A program made the position numbers and the translations under genes. From Collinsella sp. (GTDB lineage Bacteria; Actinomycetota; Coriobacteriia; Coriobacteriales; Coriobacteriaceae), in assembly GCA_019414345.1 (NCBI GenBank), contig DXMF01000031.1:1-7851 (forward strand): a stretch of 7,851 bases of DNA. The letters run 5' to 3'. Below are positions 1 to 5,413 of the stretch, one piece after another (the stretch's first letter is position 1; each line of letters starts with the position of its first letter). A model generated the notes under the pieces. That model was not told the origin of the DNA, searched no databases, and was given only the letters and a program-made list of their open reading frames with translations.

Positions 1-1
1 G

Positions 2-166
2 ATCAACGTGTTCCACACGCTCAACTTTGTGGGCGGCTGGTGGGGTGGTCATGTCGACGAGCCCATGCCCACGGCCGTTCCCGATCCCGACAAGCCCGCA
101 CGCATGGCCAGCAGGCAGGCGCGCCTCAGCGAACAGGACAGCCTGCAGCAGGACGACGGCAAGTAG
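2..166 (+). CDS. 3' end of an unidentified protein gene (partial)
   Basis: An open frame enters the window at base 2 and runs 54 codons to TAG at 164-166. The visible C-terminus begins with a short aromatic and glycine-rich stretch (NVFHTLNFVGGWWGGH), then becomes hydrophilic, with a Pro/Asp segment (PDPDKP) and a Gln/Asp-rich tail ending QQDDGK. Codons end mostly in G or C, like the confident genes here, which supports real coding. The shape suits a membrane or enzyme protein with a charged, disordered tail, but I do not recognise the family and assign no function. Two inverted repeats follow in the gap before the next gene. Confidence 0.55.
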   Translation: MNVFHTLNFVGGWWGGHVDEPMPTAVPDPDKPARMASRQARLSEQDSLQQDDGK

Positions 167-203
167 GGTATTGGCATTTTGCCGGTCCTGCGCAACCCAT
201 CCG

Positions 204-248
204 AACGAGCCCCCCCGAAAGCCCCGTTGCTTTCGAGAGGCTCTCGTT
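204..248 (+). terminator. Imperfect hairpin, possible terminator of the upstream gene
   Basis: An outer arm AACGAG (204-209) pairs with CTCGTT (243-248). An inner arm CGAAAGC (216-222) pairs with GCTTTCG (229-235) around a six-base loop. The region between them is C-rich on one side and AGAGG on the other and pairs only in part. It lies 38 bases after the stop at 166. Only three Ts (247-249) follow, so an intrinsic terminator is possible but not textbook. Confidence 0.35.
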
Positions 249-261
249 TGCCCAGATAAAA

Positions 262-294
262 CCTACCAAAATGAAGCTGTCGCTTTTTGGTAGG
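262..294. repeat. 10-bp perfect inverted repeat in the gap before the first gntR gene
   Basis: CCTACCAAAA (262-271) is the exact reverse complement of TTTTGGTAGG (285-294), with a 13-base spacer. Read on the minus strand the stem is followed by TTTT (261-258 region), so it could be a weak minus-strand terminator. Read as DNA it could be an operator. The position, 93 bases upstream of a GntR regulator, makes autoregulation conceivable, but nothing in the sequence decides it. Confidence 0.4.
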
Positions 295-336
295 GAGGGT
301 GTATCGTTTTATCAATATGAGGTAACATGAAACTAG

Positions 337-373
337 ACGTTATATACGTATTAGTTATTTCGATATTTCGATA
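337..373 (+). promoter_or_regulatory. AT-rich promoter/operator candidate of the first gntR gene
   Basis: The 90 bases before the start at 387 are far more AT-rich than the flanking genes. ACGT-TATAT-ACGT (337-349) has 4-bp inverted arms and fits the loose GT-N-TA-N-AC half-site pattern known for HutC-subfamily operators. TATATA at 341-346 could serve as a -10, though no good -35 is seen. TTTCGATA is repeated exactly in tandem (358-365 and 366-373) just upstream of a weak ribosome site (AAGAG, 373-377). Autoregulation is an inference. Confidence 0.35.
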
Positions 374-386
374 AGAGTGATCAGAT

Positions 387-1106
387 ATGCCCGCGCCCAA
401 AAATGCACCGCTTTACCAGCAGATTTACGACGAAATTAAGGATGCGATCGAGAAAGGTGTTTATGCACCCAAGGAGCGTATTCCGTCCGAGCTTGAACTA
501 GCCGAGCAGTACGAGGTGAGCCGTATTACGGTGCGCCGCGCTGTCGAGGAGCTGTGCTCCGATGGTTACCTGGTTAAGCAGCAGGGCCGCGGCACCTTTG
601 TCTCCACGCCGCACATCAATCGCCAGTTTCACGCCTCGACGCTGCAGACGTTTACCGCGCTGTGTGCCGATAATGGCATGAAGGCGGGCGCACATGTGAT
701 CGATCGCCAGATCGTTCCGGCGCGCCAAAACGAGATGGAGTTCTTTGGCCTGCAGAAGGATGCGCTGCTGCTGCATATCAAGCGCGTGCGTACGGCCGAC
801 GGCGAGCCCATCTTTGAGGAGAACATCTTTGTGCCGTTTGATGCCTACCGCGAGCTGTTGACGGCCGATCTTGAGGACAAGTCGATTTTTGCCGAGGTCG
901 AGCGTGTTGGCGGAACGCCGATTGTCTCGGTTGGCTACCGTACGGTCGAGGCCGTTCGAGCTAACGCCGAGCAGGCGGCCGAGCTGGGCATTGCTCCGCA
1001 CGATCCGCTGCTCAACCTGCGTGCCGGCTTTACCGGTCCCGATGACGAGCCGGTTTTGATGGGTAAGCAGTACTACGTGGGATCGCGCTACGTTATGGTC
1101 ATGTAA
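387..1106 (+). CDS. GntR family (HutC subfamily) transcriptional regulator with UTRA ligand domain
   Basis: This is a 239-residue one-component DNA-binding regulator, the normal length for HutC-type proteins. Residues about 7-73 form the winged helix-turn-helix: PLYQQIYDEIKDAI, then the signature IPSELELAEQYEVSRITVRR (32-51) and the wing QQGRGTFV (65-72). Residues about 90-235 match a UTRA effector domain, including RVRTADGEPI and the terminal VGSRYV. UTRA domains usually sense sugar phosphates or related small molecules, and binding releases the operator. The ligand cannot be read from the sequence. ATG 387 is chosen because the conserved PLYQQI helix starts within ten residues of it. The ribosome site is weak (AAGAG, nine bases away). 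No metabolic gene sits beside it that would name a target. It is a clear paralogue of the regulator at 3411-4169. The family call is firm, the role open. Confidence 0.93.
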   Translation: MPAPKNAPLYQQIYDEIKDAIEKGVYAPKERIPSELELAEQYEVSRITVRRAVEELCSDGYLVKQQGRGTFVSTPHINRQFHASTLQTFTALCADNGMKAGAHVIDRQIVPARQNEMEFFGLQKDALLLHIKRVRTADGEPIFEENIFVPFDAYRELLTADLEDKSIFAEVERVGGTPIVSVGYRTVEAVRANAEQAAELGIAPHDPLLNLRAGFTGPDDEPVLMGKQYYVGSRYVMVM

Positions 1107-1134
1107 GTTACGCGGTTTTACCAAACCGCGTAAC
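1107..1134 (+). terminator. 12-bp perfect hairpin directly after the gntR stop codon
   Basis: The first base after the TAA at 1104-1106 begins a perfect 12-bp stem: GTTACGCGGTTT (1107-1118) with AAACCGCGTAAC (1123-1134), loop TACC. There is no T tract after it (GGCTCG follows), so alone it is not a canonical intrinsic terminator. It may protect the 3' end of the regulator mRNA, or act with the larger structure that starts 13 bases later. Confidence 0.55.
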
Positions 1135-1147
1135 GGCTCGACGCTGC

Positions 1148-1247
1148 AAACGCCCCTAAGCGGCAATCTGACGTTCAATCGTCGGTCGCGTACCCAAAGT
1201 ACGCTTCCCTCCTCTTTCACGTCACCTTGCTCGCTTAGGGGCGTTTT
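1148..1247. ncRNA. Candidate structured RNA or large palindromic element between gntR and recQ
   Basis: Nested perfect stems fold this stretch into one long rod. The base is a 15-bp stem, 1148-1162 with 1232-1246 (AACGCCCCTAAGCG against CGCTTAGGGGCGTT). It continues with GCAA/TTGC (1163-1166 with 1227-1230, one bulged T) and TGACGT/ACGTCA (1169-1174 with 1219-1224). The apex is GCGTAC/GTACGC (1188-1193 with 1199-1204) closing a CCAAA loop. TTTT (1244-1247) ends the plus-strand reading. The internal loop 1205-1218 is a pyrimidine tract, TTCCCTCCTCTTTC, close to an anti-Shine-Dalgarno sequence. No coding frame explains it. It may be a 3'-UTR-derived small RNA, an elaborate terminator or a dispersed palindromic repeat. 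Strand is undecided, and I did not match it to a known RNA family. Confidence 0.5.
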
Positions 1248-1308
1248 CGCTGACTTATGCTCAACCAGCGACGTTTGCGCGCTTGTCAAGAGATTAGCCG
1301 TTGGGAAA

Positions 1309-1331
1309 GTGTCCAAAAATCCCACGCTCGT
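1309..1331 (-). repeat. Inverted single copy of the 22-base repeat found near 7600
   Basis: Read on the minus strand this segment is ACGAGCGTGG, an extra G, then ATTTTTGGACAC. That matches the tandem repeat unit at 7600-7621 except for one inserted G and one C-to-T change. It lies about 60 bases upstream of the recQ -10 box. The match over 22 positions, 6.3 kb apart and in opposite orientation, is unlikely to be chance. Confidence 0.6.
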
Positions 1332-1391
1332 TCCTTTTGGATTGCGTTGCCCGTGGCCGACAGCCGTGCGGCACCGGTCCGCGTGGCGGCG

Positions 1392-1424
1392 TATAATCGG
1401 CGGCAGATGACTTGGACGTTAGGA
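1392..1424 (+). promoter_or_regulatory. recQ promoter (-10) and ribosome binding site
   Basis: TATAAT, a perfect -10 hexamer, lies at 1392-1397, 31 bases before the recQ start. No recognisable -35 is present at 16-18 bases upstream (that stretch is GC-rich). AGGA at 1421-1424 is the likely ribosome site. Transcription would begin near 1404, giving a leader of about 25 bases. This promoter would also transcribe the overlapping second gntR gene. Confidence 0.5.
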
Positions 1425-1428
1425 AACC

Positions 1429-3411
1429 ATGACCGATAGCATGCAGCAGATGGCGCTCGACACGCTCGGCGCCTATTTTGGCTACACCTCGTTTCGCCCG
1501 GGACAGGACCGCATGGTCGATGCGATCCTTGCCGGTCGCGATGCGCTGGGTGTTATGCCCACGGGTGCCGGCAAGTCCATTTGCTACCAGGTGCCCGCGC
1601 TCATGCTGCCCGGCATCACCTTTGTGGTGAGTCCGCTGCTGTCGCTTATGGAGGACCAGACCCGTGCGTTGCTCGCGGCGGGTGCGCGACCCAGCTATCT
1701 CAACTCCAGCCTTACTCCGGCCCAGCAAAACACCGTGCTCAAGCGGGCGCGCGAGGGCCGCTACCAGCTTATGTACGTGGCGCCCGAGCGCTTGCTCGAG
1801 CCGCGTTTTTTGGCCTTTGCGCAGGAGGCTGCGGGTTCCGCCGGCATTGGCGTGCCGCTCGTGGCCATTGACGAGGCCCACTGCGTAAGCCAATGGGGTC
1901 AGGATTTCCGCCCCGCCTATCTGCAGATTCGTGAGTTCATCGATTCCCTGCCGCAGCGCCCCATCGTGGCGGCGTTTACCGCCACGGCGACCGAACGCGT
2001 GCGTGCGGATATTCAGCAGATGCTCGGCCTGCAAAACCCTGCGACGGTGGTGACGGGCTTCGATCGCAAGAATCTCTACTTTGGTTGCGAGGAGATGGGC
2101 GACAAGGCCAAGACTGCCTGGGTGCGCGACTATGTGATCGCGCATTCGAGCGAGAGCGGTATCGTGTATTGCTCGACCCGCAAGACGGTCGATGCGCTGG
2201 CGGGCGAGCTTGCCGAGGCGCTGGGCCCCAGCGGCATTCGCGTTGGCCGCTACCATGCCGGCATGGGCAACGACGCCCGTCGTCAAAGCCAGCGCGCCTT
2301 TATCGACGACGATATTCAGGTGATGGTTGCCACCAATGCCTTTGGCATGGGTATCGACAAGCCCAACGTGCGCTACGTGATTCATAACAACGTGCCCGAG
2401 AGCATCGAGGCCTACTACCAAGAGGCAGGTCGCGCCGGTCGCGATGGCGACCCGGCAAGCTGCCACTTGCTGTGGAACGGTAACGATTTTCGCATGCGCC
2501 GCTTTTTAATCGACAGCGGCGATGCCGCCGATGAGGCGCTTGACGACGAGCAGCGCGCGTGGGCGCTCCAGAATCGATATCGTCTGCTCAGCCAGATGGA
2601 GGGCTATTGCAATACCACCGGCTGCCTGCGCGAATATATGTTGCGCTACTTTGGCGACGAGGCCGCGGCCGAGCATGCTGCCGCGGCTGGTGCGGGCGCC
2701 ACCGCCACGGACGAGGCCGAGGGCTGCGGCAACTGCAGCAACTGCCTCACGCAGTTCGAGGTCGAGGACGTCACCGATATGGCCCGCGCCGCTGTGCGCT
2801 ATGTGGCCACGCGACCCATGCGCTTTGGCAAGTCGCTCATCGCCGACGTGCTCCACGGCGGCAACACCGAGCGCATTCGCCAGATGCATCTGGACGAGGA
2901 CCGCGGCTACGGTGAGCTGTCGAGCGAATCGGTCGGGCGTATCAAGGACATCATCGGCCAGCTGTGCGGCCGCGGTTATCTGGCTACCTCGCAGGGGCAG
3001 TACCCGGTCGTGGGGCTGGGCCCGCGTGCCACCGAGGTCGAGGATGAGGCGTTTGCCTTTACCGTCAAGCGTCGTGCGTCCAAGCGCAAGGCCTCGGCCC
3101 GTGCCCGCCGCGCGGTGGATCTGCTGCGTGAGGAGGCCGAGCTAGATCAGCGCCCGCGCGTGGGTGACGATGCCGAGCTGTTCGAGCGCCTGCGTGCCCT
3201 GCGCAAGGAGATTTCGACCGAGCTGGAGATGGCGCCGTACATGGTCTTCTCTGACAAGGCCCTGCGCGGCCTGTGCCGCCTACGACCTCAGACACGCGAC
3301 GAGCTTATCCAGGTCAACGGTATTGGCGAGAAAAAGGCCGATGCCTTTGGCGAGCAGTTTATGGCGGCGATTGAAGAGTTTGAGTCCGAGCATGCACGGG
3401 ATGGAGCGTAA
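1429..3411 (+). CDS. recQ: ATP-dependent DNA helicase RecQ
   Basis: A 660-residue 3'-to-5' superfamily 2 helicase that unwinds DNA in recombination and stalled-fork repair. Seen in order: Walker A MPTGAGKS (43-50), DEAH (148-151) running into the RecQ aromatic-rich loop HCVSQWGQDFRP (151-162), SAT-like motif TATAT (184-188), motif V FGMGIDKPNVR (305-315) and motif VI QEAGRAGRDG (331-340). A zinc site follows at C399, C433, C436 and C439, then the RQC winged helix (about 445-540) and a C-terminal HRDC domain (about 580-655, with the HhH-like VNGIGEKKAD). All three RecQ modules are present, so it is probably active. The Ala-rich segment 411-432 lengthens the gap between the first and second zinc cysteines compared with E. 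coli RecQ. The start at 1429 follows AGGA; ATG 1441 is a less likely alternative. The TAA overlaps the next start (TAATG), so the two genes are probably translated in coupling. Confidence 0.97.
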   Translation: MTDSMQQMALDTLGAYFGYTSFRPGQDRMVDAILAGRDALGVMPTGAGKSICYQVPALMLPGITFVVSPLLSLMEDQTRALLAAGARPSYLNSSLTPAQQNTVLKRAREGRYQLMYVAPERLLEPRFLAFAQEAAGSAGIGVPLVAIDEAHCVSQWGQDFRPAYLQIREFIDSLPQRPIVAAFTATATERVRADIQQMLGLQNPATVVTGFDRKNLYFGCEEMGDKAKTAWVRDYVIAHSSESGIVYCSTRKTVDALAGELAEALGPSGIRVGRYHAGMGNDARRQSQRAFIDDDIQVMVATNAFGMGIDKPNVRYVIHNNVPESIEAYYQEAGRAGRDGDPASCHLLWNGNDFRMRRFLIDSGDAADEALDDEQRAWALQNRYRLLSQMEGYCNTTGCLREYMLRYFGDEAAAEHAAAAGAGATATDEAEGCGNCSNCLTQFEVEDVTDMARAAVRYVATRPMRFGKSLIADVLHGGNTERIRQMHLDEDRGYGELSSESVGRIKDIIGQLCGRGYLATSQGQYPVVGLGPRATEVEDEAFAFTVKRRASKRKASARARRAVDLLREEAELDQRPRVGDDAELFERLRALRKEISTELEMAPYMVFSDKALRGLCRLRPQTRDELIQVNGIGEKKADAFGEQFMAAIEEFESEHARDGA

Positions 3412-4169
3412 TGATGGCATCCGACGATAAAACCGAGCGCACTGAGGTGTCCGCCGTGCCGCTGTACCAGCAGGTTATGGACGACCTAAAGGGCGAGATT
3501 GCGCGCGGCGTGTACGCATCCGGCTCGCGCATTCCTTCCGAGATGGAGCTCGCGAAGTACTACGGCGTGGGACGCATCACCGTGCGCCGCGCCGTCGAGG
3601 AGCTGTCGCGCGCGGGGTATCTCAACCGCCAGCAGGGGAGGGGCACGTTTGTGTGTGCGCCCAAGCTCAAACGCAAGATTGTCCAGAAGGGTGACGTTCA
3701 GAGCTTTTCCGAGGGTTGCGCCGCCAACGACATGGTGGCCGGAGCACGTCTGGCGTCGCGCACGGTGGTTGCGGCGACGCGCGAGGACGCGGCGTTTTTT
3801 GGGGTGGAACCCGGCTGCGAGCTCATCGTGGTCGAGCGCGTGCGCACGGCAGATGGCGTGCCCGTCATGCTCGAGAACAACGCCTTTGTGCTGGCCGACC
3901 ATCCCTATCTGCAGACGCTTGCCGACAAGGACCTCACGGACAATTCCATCTTTGCGCTCGTTGCCGAGCATTCGGGCCGTGCGCCGCTCAAGTCAGACCC
4001 CTGTACGGTGGAGATTGCGCTTGCCGATGCTCAGGCGGCCCCGCTGCTGGAGGTGCCGGTCGGCGAGCCGCTCTTCTATATGGAGGCATACTTTACCGAT
4101 GCGGACGGGCGGCCCCTGCTGCTCGGACGCCAAAAGATCGTGGGCTCGCGCTACGTGTTCGACATCTAA
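3411..4169 (+). CDS. GntR family (HutC subfamily) regulator, candidate regulator of the SIS enzyme
   Basis: A 252-residue HutC-type repressor or activator. Winged helix-turn-helix at about 17-82: PLYQQVMDDLKGEI, IPSEMELAKYYGVGRITVRR (41-60) and wing QQGRGTFV (74-81). UTRA ligand domain at about 100-248, with VERVRTADGVPV and terminal IVGSRYVFDI. It is paralogous to the regulator at 387-1106, sharing many residues through both domains. Start: ATG 3411 shares its A with the recQ stop, and a second ATG at 3414 sits at better spacing (seven bases) from GGAG at 3403-3406, so either may be used. Its DNA-sequence reader role probably targets the gap at 4170-4313, because FrlR, the known regulator beside FrlB-type deglycases, is of the same family. 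Co-transcription with recQ looks incidental but could tie its level to the recQ promoter. Confidence 0.93.
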   Translation: MMASDDKTERTEVSAVPLYQQVMDDLKGEIARGVYASGSRIPSEMELAKYYGVGRITVRRAVEELSRAGYLNRQQGRGTFVCAPKLKRKIVQKGDVQSFSEGCAANDMVAGARLASRTVVAATREDAAFFGVEPGCELIVVERVRTADGVPVMLENNAFVLADHPYLQTLADKDLTDNSIFALVAEHSGRAPLKSDPCTVEIALADAQAAPLLEVPVGEPLFYMEAYFTDADGRPLLLGRQKIVGSRYVFDI

Positions 4170-4178
4170 CGTCCATAG

Positions 4179-4258
4179 ATAGAACAACATAGAACAAATT
4201 TGGTGAAATGACTTCACGTGCATCGTCGTGCGTGCTATAAATAGGACAACATAGAACG
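4179..4258 (+). repeat. Two copies of an ATAGAACAAC-type direct repeat flanking the SIS-gene promoter
   Basis: Copy A at 4179-4196 reads ATAGAACAACATAGAACA. Copy B at 4241-4258 reads ATAGGACAACATAGAACG. Each copy is itself a tandem of a 10-base unit (ATAGRACAAC then ATAGAAC). The copies start 62 bases apart, close to six helical turns, so a dimeric regulator could contact both on one DNA face. Copy A lies upstream of the -35 and copy B overlaps the -10 and start region. They are likely binding sites for a regulator, with the adjacent GntR protein the first candidate. Confidence 0.6.
4203..4241 (+). promoter_or_regulatory. Promoter of the SIS-domain gene with overlapping palindrome
   Basis: TTCACG (4213-4218, four of six to the -35 consensus) is 17 bases from TATAAA (4236-4241). 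TG at 4233-4234 makes an extended -10 (TGCTATAAA). GTGAA-ATGAC-TTCAC (4203-4217) is a 5-bp-arm palindrome with the GT...AC ends typical of HutC operators, and it covers the -35. Transcription would begin near 4248. A 7-bp hairpin in the leader, GAACGAC (4254-4260) with GTCGTTC (4278-4284), overlaps repeat copy B. Confidence 0.6.
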
Positions 4259-4313
4259 ACCGCAGGTACGAGCTGTCGTCGTTCAAAGCCGCCACACAAG
4301 GAGGAACATCACC

Positions 4314-5282
4314 GTGAACGCACATGATCTGGTTCAGGAAATTATCGAGCGCAAGGGCAAGATTGAGAACGTCTTTTGGATCGCCTGCGGCGGTTCGATG
4401 ATCGACCTGATGCCGGCCAACGAGCTACTCAAGCGCGAGGCCACCACGTTTACCTCGACGGTCTACACGGCACGCGAGTTTTGCCTGATGGTTCCCAAGA
4501 GTCTTGGCGAGAAGTCACTCGTCATCGCCTGCAGCCACAGCGGCAACACGCAGGAGGTCGTCGACGGCTGCGAGATGGCGCTGGCCGCCGGCGCCGAGGT
4601 TGTCGCCCTCACCGACTGCGAGGGCTCCAAGATCGATAACGGCAAGTGGACCACCTGGGTCTATCCGTGGGGCGAAGGCGTGCCGCAGGCCGAGGTGCCG
4701 CAGGGCATCGGCGCCCTGATGGCTGCCGAGCTGCTCGACCAGCAAGAGGGTTACGAGGCGCTTGCCGACATGTACGCCGGCCTTAAGCAGATGGATGCGC
4801 TGCTGCCCGCTGCCCGCGAGAAGGTCAACGCCGAGCTAGGCGCCCGTTTTGCCGAGCTCTGCCAGCAGCACAAGTTCTTCTATATCCTGGGTTCCGGCCC
4901 CAACTTTAGCCAGACCTACGCTATGGCCATCTGCTCGCTCATGGAGATGCAGTGGCAGCACTGCTGCTACATCCACTCCGGCGAGTACTTCCACGGCCCG
5001 TTCGAAGCCACCGAGCCCGGCGTGTTCTACTTTGTACAGCTCGGATCGGGCGAGTGCCGCCCCATGGAGGAACGTGCACTTGCATTCCTCAACACGCACA
5101 CCGATACGGTCATGGTGCTCGATGCGCTCGAGTACGGTGTGGGCGACGTGCCTGCCAGCGTGCGTTCGTTCCTGGAGCCGATCTTCTTCTACAACATGAG
5201 CTGCGAGCTGCGCGCCGCCCGCGGCAAGGTGTTCGACCACAGTCCCGAGGTTCGTCGCTACATGGGTATCGAGCAGTACTAG
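4314..5282 (+). CDS. SIS-domain sugar isomerase/deglycase, FrlB-like
   Basis: A 322-residue cytoplasmic protein with two SIS folds. FrlB/FraB-type enzymes split phosphorylated Amadori compounds (for example fructoselysine 6-phosphate) into glucose 6-phosphate and an amino acid. The first SIS domain shows ACGGSM (24-29) and the phosphosugar loop SHSGNTQE (74-81). The second shows LMEMQWQH (209-216) and SGEYFHGPFE (222-231), and the C-terminus PEVRRYMGIEQY resembles the FrlB end. E211 and H227 are 16 residues apart, the same spacing as the catalytic Glu and His of FraB, so activity is plausible. The N-terminus is shorter than in E. coli FrlB by about two dozen residues. The start is GTG 4314, eight bases after a strong AAGGAGGA (4298-4305). 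The upstream GntR gene and operator-like repeats suggest substrate induction. No kinase or transporter gene is adjacent. A different sugar-phosphate amine substrate cannot be excluded. Confidence 0.85.
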   Translation: MNAHDLVQEIIERKGKIENVFWIACGGSMIDLMPANELLKREATTFTSTVYTAREFCLMVPKSLGEKSLVIACSHSGNTQEVVDGCEMALAAGAEVVALTDCEGSKIDNGKWTTWVYPWGEGVPQAEVPQGIGALMAAELLDQQEGYEALADMYAGLKQMDALLPAAREKVNAELGARFAELCQQHKFFYILGSGPNFSQTYAMAICSLMEMQWQHCCYIHSGEYFHGPFEATEPGVFYFVQLGSGECRPMEERALAFLNTHTDTVMVLDALEYGVGDVPASVRSFLEPIFFYNMSCELRAARGKVFDHSPEVRRYMGIEQY

Positions 5283-5330
5283 GTACCGGGAAAAGTAATC
5301 ACCTTCGATTTGCAAGTGAACAGCGTGCGT

Positions 5331-5372
5331 AAAAAGCGGGCCGCGCCGGTAGTATTCCGGCGCGGCCCGCTT
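5331..5372 (-). terminator. Strong intrinsic terminator of the dehydrogenase gene
   Basis: A 16-bp stem pairs 5334-5349 with 5357-5372 (core GCGGGCCGCGCCGG) around a seven-base loop. On the minus strand the stem runs directly into TTTTT (5335-5331), the classic form. It sits 42 bases past the dehydrogenase stop. On the plus strand only two Ts follow, so it would be weaker, but it may still help end the convergent SIS transcript, for which no other terminator is seen. Confidence 0.88.
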
Positions 5373-5413
5373 GGTATCGCGCTTAGATTCGCGAGATTGC
5401 GGCGATTGACGGC

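Noticed and set aside
498..1325. Minus-strand open frame opposite the first gntR gene
   Set aside because: It runs through the perfect hairpin and the nested structure at 1107-1247 and mirrors a clear GntR coding sequence.
1294..2466. Minus-strand open frame (390 codons) opposite the 5' half of recQ
   Set aside because: Shadow of recQ, with no supporting ribosome site or motif.
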